Origin: Candidatus Nitrosopumilus sp.
GTDB taxonomy: Archaea; Thermoproteota; Nitrososphaeria; Nitrososphaerales; Nitrosopumilaceae
Direction: 5' to 3'
DNA length: 25,550 nt
Assembly: GCA_011055585.1 (NCBI GenBank)
Contig: DRGT01000057.1
Span: forward strand, 1-25,550
The notes beneath the pieces were generated by a model. That model did not search any database. It had not been told where the DNA came from and saw only the letters and a program-made list of their open reading frames with translations. The first letter of the stretch is position 1; each line of letters opens with the position of its first letter. The position numbers were made by a program, and so were the translations under genes. Below, piece by piece: positions 1 through 4,830 of this stretch.

Positions 1-520
1 CTAAATCACCAGCTTCCCACAACTTTGGAATCTTAGAACCATCCGATTCATCATCATCAACAACACCAAACAAACGCTTAAAATCACCCAACTTCCCCTT
101 CATACCATAATTCGGGTAAACCAAAACAAAACGCAAATCCAAAGTACGACGAAAAGGCAAAAACACTTTGTGAACAACACAACGAATCTTCAAAAAAGAG
201 AAATCAAAACCAAAATTAAAACCAACCAAACGAGTCAACCAAGGAGAACGAACTCCAGCCAAAAACTCGACAAAATCCAATAACAACTGCCGCTCATCAA
301 CATTCAAAAACACGCGCTCAAAATCAGCCGATTTGACGCCAATAGAAACAATACGATCAACCAAAGGAGTCAAACCAGTAGTCTCCAAATCAACGACAAT
401 ATCACCATCAAACTTCTTAGAATTAAAAGAAGGTGGAGAAACAGTAGAAGAAGTAGACGCGCTCAAAGGAACAGTGGAAACATCAGAACCAGAAGAAGAG
501 GCCACATCAGAAGAATTCAT
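1..520 (-). CDS. DnaQ/RNase H-like 3'-5' exonuclease, truncated by window edge
   Basis: The gene reads leftward from an ATG at 520 and runs off the window after about 173 residues, so the C-terminus is missing. The first 35 residues are Ser/Thr-rich and low complexity. Residues 40-51 hold the Exo I motif (VVDLETTGL, Asp44/Glu46), residues 99-107 the Exo II motif (GFNFGFDFS), and RTLDLRF follows, as in the predicted archaeal PolB-related/YprB-like RNase H-fold exonucleases. The Exo III motif lies outside the window. An SD (AGGTGA, 530-535) sits 9 nt before the start. Role by family: proofreading-type or single-strand exonuclease acting in replication or repair. Its coding strand is rich in T and G (GTT, TTG, GAT, TCT codons), whereas nearly all other genes here have A/C-rich coding strands. 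Confidence 0.72.
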   Translation of the reverse strand, partial: MNSSDVASSSGSDVSTVPLSASTSSTVSPPSFNSKKFDGDIVVDLETTGLTPLVDRIVSIGVKSADFERVFLNVDERQLLLDFVEFLAGVRSPWLTRLVGFNFGFDFSFLKIRCVVHKVFLPFRRTLDLRFVLVYPNYGMKGKLGDFKRLFGVVDDDESDGSKIPKLWEAGDL

Positions 521-554
521 TAACAAAAATCACCTATGATAAAATTTTGTTCCA

Positions 555-645
555 AAAAATTTAAAAACAGAACAGTCTAAAACCGAGAATTTTCGTAAAA
601 AATAGTGAATACAACAAAATCCAGCACCCCTATATATATACTTGA
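555..645 (-). promoter_or_regulatory. TATA-like promoter elements for the exonuclease gene
   Basis: Read on the minus strand, a TTTTTAAA box centred near 563 would start transcription around 538, directly upstream of the SD at 530-535. A second, stronger-looking TATATATATA run lies at 632-641 and would give a leader of about 90 nt. Which is used cannot be decided from sequence. Confidence 0.45.
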
Positions 646-701
646 TCTTTTGCAAACCCAGAAAAAATGGAAAGCTAACACAATCCACCAGAGTATTTAA
701 A

Positions 702-1157
702 AACGTATGGTTTCCCATACGTTCTTATACTTGTTGTTGTTTTGTGTTAAACTCTTATTGTTTTTCTGTTTATCACTTCTATTATTCTTGTTGGTTCTCT
801 GGGGTATTGTTTGAAATGAAGATCACCCTGGAAGCTGTCTGCTATTGCAGACAGCGATTGTATTGTTCCCATGTTGCTTGAGTAGTGTGTCTTTATTTTT
901 TTTGTTGTTGTTGTTTTCATGTTATCTCTTTCTCCTGCTCTCGCTGTTGCGAGAGCTACATCTAGTTAGCATACTACCTTAATAACCTTTCGCTTTCCGC
1001 TACATAACCTTAGGAATCTCGACGATTGTCGATGAAATCAAACTAGTATATTAATTTTACTGACACACCTTGGAAATATAGAAAACAACAACCAACACCC
1101 ACCAAGGTTTTCGTCGATAGACGAAAACAATACTATAAGTGTACTGAACAGTACACT
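702..1157. repeat. Cluster of perfect hairpins with 4-nt loops
   Basis: Perfect inverted repeats, each with a 4-nt loop: 702-710/715-723 (9 bp, loop TTTC); 834-842/847-855 (9 bp, loop TATT); 937-944/949-956 (8 bp, loop TGTT); 1019-1023/1028-1032 (5 bp, loop GATT); 1107-1115/1120-1128 (9 bp, loop GATA); 1138-1145/1150-1157 (8 bp, loop GAAC). The stems are unrelated in sequence, so this is repeated architecture rather than a copied repeat. None is followed by a T-tract of the kind expected for terminators. Confidence 0.75.
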
Positions 1158-1261
1158 AACCACCCGCTTGCCTGTACCTATCGCTACCCCATAATATCTA
1201 TTACCCACACAAACACACACAAAAAGAAAAACTGTTGGGTTTATTATGTAGTAGGAATGAT

Positions 1262-1359
1262 AGATTTATAAAGTACCACTACCTATGCAATGCAAGGAAA
1301 AACAAAAGTTTTTCTTTTTTGTTTAAAAATGTGGAGTTTTGAAATCCCTTTAAGTGGTA
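1262..1359 (+). promoter_or_regulatory. Promoter and structured 5' leader of the rightward early operon
   Basis: TTTATAAAG at 1265-1273 is a good archaeal TATA box; transcription would begin near 1295. There a 10-bp stem (1294-1303/1308-1317, one G-T wobble) closes an AAAA loop and is followed by a T-run. TACCACT (1274-1280) is complementary to AGTGGTA (1353-1359), which abuts the GGTAGG in front of the first start codon. That pairing could only matter if transcription starts upstream of 1274. Confidence 0.5.
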
Positions 1360-1370
1360 GGAAATTAATA

Positions 1371-1445
1371 ATGATTACTGGAAAATGTGAGCATGGCAAC
1401 CGATTGTGTTGTATGACTTGTAGGAAAATAGAGGAGATTAAATGA
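1371..1445 (+). CDS. 24-aa Cys/His microprotein
   Basis: ATG at 1371 encodes 24 residues with a compact metal-site pattern, C-x-H followed eight residues on by C-C-x-x-C (KCEHG, then LCCMTC). GGTAGG lies about 9 nt upstream. The TGA stop (1443-1445) overlaps the ATG of the next gene at 1442 in an ATGA junction, the coupling arrangement seen all through this window; that junction is the main reason to accept such a short gene. Function unknown; a mini zinc ribbon is likely. Confidence 0.55.
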   Translation: MITGKCEHGNRLCCMTCRKIEEIK

Positions 1446-1720
1446 AAAAGTTTCTAACGTCTATTAAACAAGTTCAACAATTTAACCAGGGAGCTTTGAC
1501 CCGATATTATCGAGCCGTTAACGATTGGAAACAAAGCAATAGATTGAGTGGGTTTCCATCACCAGCTATTTATTTGTTTTTGACTGAGAAAGGAACTAAG
1601 AGAAAAAAAGGTTATGTTGGAACCTACCAATATGAGAACAGAATAAGTAAAGGATATTATTGGGATCGTACAAAAAAAGGTTTAATTGAACGCTTAAAAA
1701 AAGAAGGAGTGATAATTTAA
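1442..1720 (+). CDS. Hypothetical basic protein, 92 aa
   Basis: The gene starts at an ATG 4-6 nt after the SD-like GGAG of GAGGAGATTAA and overlaps the preceding 24-aa gene. The product is very basic, with aromatic residues and Tyr clusters (TRYYRAVNDW, KGYYWDRTKKG) and no membrane segment. The stop TAA (1718-1720) abuts the ATG of the next gene. Basic, aromatic-rich composition would suit nucleic-acid binding, but I recognise no family. It is the second gene of the rightward operon from the 1265 promoter. Confidence 0.7.
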   Translation: MKKFLTSIKQVQQFNQGALTRYYRAVNDWKQSNRLSGFPSPAIYLFLTEKGTKRKKGYVGTYQYENRISKGYYWDRTKKGLIERLKKEGVII

Positions 1721-2095
1721 ATGTTAGCTGGAAACTGTGAAACAATCAACCTTGAAACTGCTTTAAGGGAAGTGAATAAACTAAAACCATACAATGGAAA
1801 CATAATCTTTAATCGCCACCCTGAACCCGTTGGGAAACGTTTTCGTTTCACTTTAAGGGTTAAAGATAGTCGAAACGGTGGGGCTAGGCGTGGGTTTGAC
1901 GGTAAAAGAATGGTGTCGGCCTGTTGGCATGTTCATGGACACTTCTTTGAGTGCTTGTTTAAGGTAGTCCCTGATGCATTTATTATTACTGGAAAGCATT
2001 CTATAACTGCTATCCTTGGAAATTGGGTTGACCAAAATATAGGGAGCATGATAAAACCATTATACCACAGTGAAGCTTGCGAGTGCAACAATTAA
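1721..2095 (+). CDS. Hypothetical protein, 124 aa
   Basis: The start codon directly follows the stop of the upstream gene and is served by AAGGAGTGA about 10 nt upstream. The product is soluble. A central Arg/Gly-rich piece (NGGARRGFDGKR) precedes a His/Cys cluster (ACWHVHGHFFECL), and the C-terminus ends in EACECNN, so Cys84, Cys94 and the terminal Cys pair could bind metal. The final SITAILGNWVDQNIG segment looks like an amphipathic helix. I do not recognise the family. Its place between two small operon members suggests an early host-takeover protein, by inference only. Confidence 0.7.
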   Translation: MLAGNCETINLETALREVNKLKPYNGNIIFNRHPEPVGKRFRFTLRVKDSRNGGARRGFDGKRMVSACWHVHGHFFECLFKVVPDAFIITGKHSITAILGNWVDQNIGSMIKPLYHSEACECNN

Positions 2096-2110
2096 AGGAG
2101 TGTTAAAGAA

Positions 2111-2332
2111 ATGAGTAACCTTTTAGACTTTTTACTAGTAGTCTTTTTCTATTCTGGGATTACATTAGGATTGTTTGGAATTGCTTTAAAGCTTTTTGAA
2201 ATAGTTTTGAGTCTTCCATCTGCCGGAGATAAATTAATTGTTATGGGTATTGGATTGTTTATCCTATCCTTTGGATTTGCAGTCCTATCAATTCAATACG
2301 ATAAATACAAGAACCAATTGGAAAAAAATTAG
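2111..2332 (+). CDS. Small membrane protein with two TM helices
   Basis: Seventy-three residues with two hydrophobic segments (about 5-30 and 41-62) joined by a short polar loop (LPSAGDK), and a charged tail (YDKYKNQLEKN) that probably lies in the cytoplasm. The SD AAAGGAGTG lies about 8 nt before ATG 2111. No signal peptidase site is evident. It sits between a soluble hypothetical protein and the P-loop ATPase. Small two-TM proteins are common in archaeal viruses and may be virion-membrane proteins or act on the host membrane; nothing here decides between these. Confidence 0.72.
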   Translation: MSNLLDFLLVVFFYSGITLGLFGIALKLFEIVLSLPSAGDKLIVMGIGLFILSFGFAVLSIQYDKYKNQLEKN

Positions 2333-2352
2333 TCCTTTAAGGGAGTTATAAA

Positions 2353-2445
2353 ATGTATTTGAAAAGAAGGGATTATACGTTTGAGTGGGAAAATAATGGT
2401 AAACGATTACCGAAAACTAGCGGAGTATGTACAAATGTTTTCTAA
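2353..2445 (+). CDS. Possible 30-aa ORF overlapping the ATPase start
   Basis: ATG at 2353 has a good SD (AAGGGAG, 6-7 nt upstream) and encodes 30 residues that are basic and aromatic at the N-terminus (MYLKRRDYTFEW). It overlaps the first 50 bases of the ATPase gene in another frame. Either it is a leader peptide coupled to the ATPase or it is fortuitous. Its only support is the SD, which is better placed than that of the ATPase itself. Confidence 0.25.
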   Translation: MYLKRRDYTFEWENNGKRLPKTSGVCTNVF

Positions 2446-3223
2446 AAAAGAAGCTGAGCTTATAATACTCCAAAGCAGAGGTGGACTAGGTAAATCTTAT
2501 TCTATTAAGGAAGCAATGGAAGACCGTGAACATTTGATGCTGAACACCCACTTAACACCCCTAGCGAATTATTTAGAAGTGTGGAAAGCAAGCACCAACG
2601 GTCTTCCAATAATATACGAAGACTTAGGAAAAACATTCTTTAAAAGTGACATTAATGTAAGTTTATTCAAACAATTATGTGAAACCAGCAAAAAGAAAAC
2701 CATTCATTACCACACCACTAGCAAAAGGATAGGTGATGCTCCTAAATCATTTCAAACCACCAGCAACGTCATGGTTGTAGTCAATGAATTCGTTAGCGGT
2801 AAAGAAGATATTAGAGCATTGGAAAGCAGAGGATTCTGGGTAGTGTTTGAGCCAACAAAAAAAGAGTTATGGAAAAAGATGGTAGAGATTACTGGAAAAC
2901 CATACAAAACATTAAACGATGGCCAAAGAAATGAAGTACTAACATACATTTGCTCTAAAACAGAAACTATTGGATTGAATTTAAGGCACTTAATTAGAGG
3001 ATTTCAATTAGCTAATTACCAAACCATTGGAGGAAAATTAGATTGGAAAAATGAGTTAGACCAATTATTAAAACCATCTGACAATGTTATAGCTTGGAAC
3101 ATTCACTTAAATAGTGGTAGAAAAATGAGTTATAAAGCTAAGGAATTTGAACGACAAACTGGAAAAACCCAGAGAACATTTTACCGACACATAGAAGGAG
3201 AGGAAAAAAAACATGGGAGATAG
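2396..3223 (+). CDS. P-loop ATPase with C-terminal HTH-like region
   Basis: Start chosen at ATG 2396, where AGTGGGA lies 8 nt upstream; an in-frame TTG at 2381 is the alternative. The 275-residue product has a Walker A loop (QSRGGLGKS, about residues 26-34) and a Walker B strand (LPIIYEDL, about 70-77). A polar Ser/Thr segment (HYHTTSKR) that may act as sensor follows, and then LNLRHLIRGFQLANY, which resembles an AAA+ lid. The last 30 residues (SYKAKEFERQTGKTQRTFYRH) read like a helix-turn-helix. Family knowledge: such ASCE ATPases in viruses and plasmids drive replication, partition or DNA loading. No membrane segment. The last 11 bases overlap the next gene. Confidence 0.75.
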   Translation: MVNDYRKLAEYVQMFSKKEAELIILQSRGGLGKSYSIKEAMEDREHLMLNTHLTPLANYLEVWKASTNGLPIIYEDLGKTFFKSDINVSLFKQLCETSKKKTIHYHTTSKRIGDAPKSFQTTSNVMVVVNEFVSGKEDIRALESRGFWVVFEPTKKELWKKMVEITGKPYKTLNDGQRNEVLTYICSKTETIGLNLRHLIRGFQLANYQTIGGKLDWKNELDQLLKPSDNVIAWNIHLNSGRKMSYKAKEFERQTGKTQRTFYRHIEGEEKKHGR

Positions 3224-3515
3224 AATAAGTGTTTCATTCACAAATGGATATGAAGACAGTCCAGTCCTATTCAATCATTGGGGTGGGATGAGTTTTGTAA
3301 AAAAAGCAAGAGAGTTCATTAAAAACCGAAAGAGTGAAAGAGATGATCCAAAAGAGATATTAGTGGAGTTCATTCAAACACTGGAAAAAAATCACTCACT
3401 ATATCTTGGCAAAGACTTAGACGATGGAGATAATGGAAACCATGGCCACCACACCATAAATGTTAAAACAGGATTAACAGTAAAATACCATAAGGAAGTG
3501 AATATTCATGAATGA
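3213..3515 (+). CDS. Hypothetical protein, 100 aa
   Basis: ATG 3213 lies inside the end of the ATPase gene, with GGAGAGG about 9 nt upstream, so translation is probably coupled. The N-terminus (SVSFTNGYEDSPVLFNHWGG) resembles a short conserved opening seen in archaeal and viral proteins of unknown function. A helical, charged middle follows, then an Asp/Gly/His-rich stretch (DDGDNGNHGHH) that might bind metal. No enzyme motif is evident. It overlaps the next gene by 8 bases. Confidence 0.65.
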   Translation: MGDRISVSFTNGYEDSPVLFNHWGGMSFVKKAREFIKNRKSERDDPKEILVEFIQTLEKNHSLYLGKDLDDGDNGNHGHHTINVKTGLTVKYHKEVNIHE

Positions 3516-3783
3516 TTTAATGACGCAATGGCAAAACCAAGGAACTGAAACCAAACAACCACCCAAAATGAAACCCAATGGAATAGTTTTGAAAAGCGAG
3601 CTAGAAGAAAAAGAAACAGTAGAATTTAAGGAAAATGCTAGTGGAAAACTATACCTTGGAAGCATAAAATTCAAAGCAGACAAAGGAATAACCAATGAAT
3701 GGTTAATTGACAAATTAAAAAAAGTTAGCCAACTACGAACAATCATGAACGAATTAGAAAAAAACAAGAATGGAGGAAATTAA
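3508..3783 (+). CDS. Hypothetical charged protein, 91 aa
   Basis: Starts at ATG 3508 after AAGGAAGTG, overlapping the upstream gene. The first 25 residues are Gln/Thr/Pro-rich and probably disordered. A short beta-rich core (GKLYLGSIKFKAD) and a C-terminal helix rich in Lys/Glu follow. No Cys residues and no membrane segment. Unrecognised. Its position in the SD-coupled operon and its normal codon use support it as a real gene. Confidence 0.62.
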   Translation: MNDLMTQWQNQGTETKQPPKMKPNGIVLKSELEEKETVEFKENASGKLYLGSIKFKADKGITNEWLIDKLKKVSQLRTIMNELEKNKNGGN

Positions 3784-3787
3784 ACTC

Positions 3788-3976
3788 ATGCATCATACAA
3801 CAACCCATAGTTTCACCACAGAAGAATTAGACGAATTAAAAAAATTCACTAAAAAAGAAACTGTTGAAGAAGCAATGGAATTGTGGGCATACATGACTTA
3901 TAATTTAAAATCATGTTGTGATTTCCATATAAAAAAAATTGGGAAAAAACAAATTCAAATAATAGAATTGGATTGA
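3788..3976 (+). CDS. Hypothetical protein, 62 aa
   Basis: I prefer ATG 3788, with GGAGG at 3772-3776 about 11 nt upstream; the earlier ATG at 3770 would place the SD inside the coding region. The product begins with a His/Thr-rich stretch (MHHTTTHSFTTEELDELK), is helical and acidic in the middle, and has a CC pair next to Asp-x-His near residue 44. The stop TGA is followed within 5 bases by the next start. No family recognised. Confidence 0.6.
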   Translation: MHHTTTHSFTTEELDELKKFTKKETVEEAMELWAYMTYNLKSCCDFHIKKIGKKQIQIIELD

Positions 3977-3980
3977 TGAC

Positions 3981-4199
3981 ATGACTACACTATGCCCTAA
4001 CTGCAAAGCTATACTAGAATACACTTTAAAAGAAGTGATTATAGAAACAACAAAATTTGGAGAAACCAAACAAACCAATTTTCAATGGGCTTGCAATAAT
4101 TGTGGAAAAATCTTGTTTGACAACTCACCGGATGCTTATCATTATTTACGCACAGGAGAAACACCATTAAATAAACAAACCATTAGACGGGGGGTGTAG
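3981..4199 (+). CDS. Zinc-ribbon protein, 72 aa
   Basis: Two CxxC knuckles (LCPNCK near residue 5 and WACNNCGKILF near 37) separated by about 28 residues make a classic zinc ribbon with a beta-strand core (EYTLKEVIIETTKFG). The C-terminal tail is short and basic. Likely nucleic-acid binding or a protein adaptor; exact function unknown. Unusually, the last three codons and the stop (4190-4199) lie inside the 5' acceptor strand of the adjoining tRNA gene, so processing of that tRNA would cut the mRNA at the end of this frame. Confidence 0.75.
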   Translation: MTTLCPNCKAILEYTLKEVIIETTKFGETKQTNFQWACNNCGKILFDNSPDAYHYLRTGETPLNKQTIRRGV

Positions 4200-4263
4200 C
4201 TCAATCAGGTAGAGCACCGTTCTTATAAAGCGAAGGTTGAGGGTTCAAATCCCTCCATCCCTA
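4190..4263 (+). tRNA. tRNA-Ile (UAU)
   Basis: A 74-nt cloverleaf. Acceptor 4190-4196 pairs with 4256-4262 (G-T at 1:72 and 5:68), discriminator A at 4263. The D stem is GCTC/GAGC, the T arm GAGGG-TTCAAAT-CCCTC, and no CCA is encoded. The anticodon loop CTTATAA gives anticodon UAU with U33 and A37; the anticodon stem has one C-A mismatch at 27:43. Archaea normally read AUA with a CAU tRNA modified to agmatidine, so UAU is unusual. The gene begins within the 3' end of the zinc-ribbon gene. Confidence 0.88.
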
Positions 4264-4289
4264 CTTAATTTTTTAGGAGGTGAGATATT

Positions 4290-4412
4290 ATGAAAAAGAT
4301 TAAAAAATCCTTTTTTGAAAGAGATTTAGAATTAATGGACTCTAGAAAAGTAGAATCTATTGAAACAACAATTTCAAAAGGAAAAATTGAGAGAAAAATT
4401 ATTAAAAAATAG
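4290..4412 (+). CDS. 40-aa basic helical protein between tRNA genes
   Basis: A near-perfect SD (AGGAGGTGA, 4275-4283) lies 6 nt before ATG 4290. The 40-residue product is highly charged, Lys/Glu/Ile-rich and probably a single helix (MKKIKKSFFERDLELMDSR). The stop TAG (4410-4412) shares two bases with the first nucleotides of the next tRNA. A protein gene set tightly between two tRNAs, with the best SD of the window, is unusual; function unknown. Confidence 0.7.
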   Translation: MKKIKKSFFERDLELMDSRKVESIETTISKGKIERKIIKK

Positions 4413-4483
4413 GAGTGAAGAGCAAGGGTGTGCTCGTTGGCCTCATAAGCCAAAGGTTGTTGGTTCAAATCCAACCACTTCTA
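4411..4483 (+). tRNA. tRNA with CAU anticodon, probably Met
   Basis: A 73-nt cloverleaf: acceptor AGGAGTG (4411-4417) with CACTTCT (4476-4482), discriminator A, D stem GAGC/GCTC, anticodon stem TTGGC/GCCAA around CTCATAA, T arm GTTGG-TTCAAAT-CCAAC. The three G-C pairs typical of an initiator anticodon stem are absent, so elongator Met is favoured; an agmatidine-type Ile2 tRNA is possible but would be redundant with the UAU tRNA. Position 8 is A rather than the usual U. No CCA is encoded. Confidence 0.87.
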
Positions 4484-4484
4484 A

Positions 4485-4585
4485 TGACCCAAAGAAATTG
4501 GTGTAAGCGCAACCAGCAAGTCTGGAGAACACACCCTGCATGCAACAGGGAACTGCTGATGAGAATGAGGCATTTCTTTGGGTCA
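4485..4585 (+). ncRNA. Unassigned structured RNA inside the tRNA cluster
   Basis: A perfect 14-bp helix (4485-4498 with 4572-4585) encloses 73 nt. Inside, GGTGT (4500-4504) pairs with ACACC (4531-4535) and encloses a CCAG/CTGG hairpin (4513-4516/4522-4525). A second hairpin CCTG/CAGG (4535-4538/4546-4549) has a 7-nt loop. The 3' part holds CTGATGA (4556-4562), which overlaps the box D and box C consensus of archaeal sRNAs and may form a kink-turn. It is not a tRNA: no T-loop is present. The sequence has no ORF of interest. By position it resembles the stable RNAs C and D in the phage T4 tRNA cluster. Confidence 0.65.
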
Positions 4586-4604
4586 AATTCCATGATTTAA
4601 AACA

Positions 4605-4678
4605 GGGTGTGTAGTATAGCTTGGTAAGTATTCTCGCTTTGGGTGCGAGAGACGTTGGTTCAAATCCATCCACACCCA
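4605..4678 (+). tRNA. tRNA-Pro (UGG)
   Basis: A 74-nt cloverleaf: acceptor GGGTGTG (4605-4611) with CACACCC (4671-4677), discriminator A, weak D stem GTAT/GTAT, anticodon stem CTCGC/GCGAG around TTTGGGT (anticodon UGG), and a T arm GTTGG/CCATC with one T-T mismatch. No CCA is encoded. The weak D stem and T-stem mismatch suggest relaxed evolution of a virus-borne copy. Confidence 0.87.
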
Positions 4679-4681
4679 ACC

Positions 4682-4753
4682 GCTGGTGATAATCCAAGGT
4701 GGATTAACGATTTTGTAAATCGTGCGTGGTAGGTTCGATTCCTGCCACCAGCT
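4682..4753 (+). tRNA. tRNA-Thr (UGU)
   Basis: A 72-nt cloverleaf: acceptor GCTGGTG (4682-4688) with CACCAGC (4746-4752), discriminator T, D stem AATC/GATT with a short 7-nt loop, anticodon stem ACGAT/ATCGT around TTTGTAA (anticodon UGU), T arm GTAGG-TTCGATT-CCTGC. Position 8 is A instead of U, and the D loop is minimal. It starts only three bases after tRNA-Pro. The cluster ends here; 4754-4830 is a short gap before the end of the convergent operon. Confidence 0.85.
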
Positions 4754-4830
4754 AACCCTAATTTTCAACCAAGACACCACAGAATTAAAAGACAAGCCAC
4801 TACTTTCAAATTTAAGGCCACTACTATGCT

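Larger units (their letters stand above)
541..1370. other. Long gene-free region, strand-composition switch, hairpin-rich
   Basis: About 830 bp hold no ORF with both an SD and protein-like composition; the short ORFs present run through hairpins and TATA-like runs. On the plus strand the stretch about 720-935 is T/G-rich (TTG runs near 731 and 903). From about 1060 to 1240 it becomes A/C-rich (CAACAACC and CACACAAACACACA-like runs). Such a keto/amino switch in a non-coding segment between divergent genes fits a replication origin or a long structured non-coding transcript; neither is proven. A plus-strand TATA-like TATTTAAAAA at 694-703 could start a transcript near 725. Confidence 0.5.

Noticed and set aside
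642..881. 79-aa plus-strand ORF in the gene-free region
   Set aside because: It runs through two perfect hairpins, has no SD and a Cys/Phe-rich composition typical of T/G-rich non-coding DNA.
1038..1220. 60-aa minus-strand ORF
   Set aside because: No SD; composition follows the A/C-rich run and the ORF spans two hairpins.
4551..4585. Hammerhead ribozyme, suggested by CTGATGAG near 4556
   Set aside because: The partner GAAA and NUH elements do not fall at the proper helices in any of the three hammerhead permutations I tried; the 14-bp stem does not abut the CTGATGA.
4443..4795. Minus-strand ORFs containing GFEPTTFGL or DLNQRLSHPK
   Set aside because: These are the antisense translations that tRNA T-arms always give; the tRNA genes explain them.
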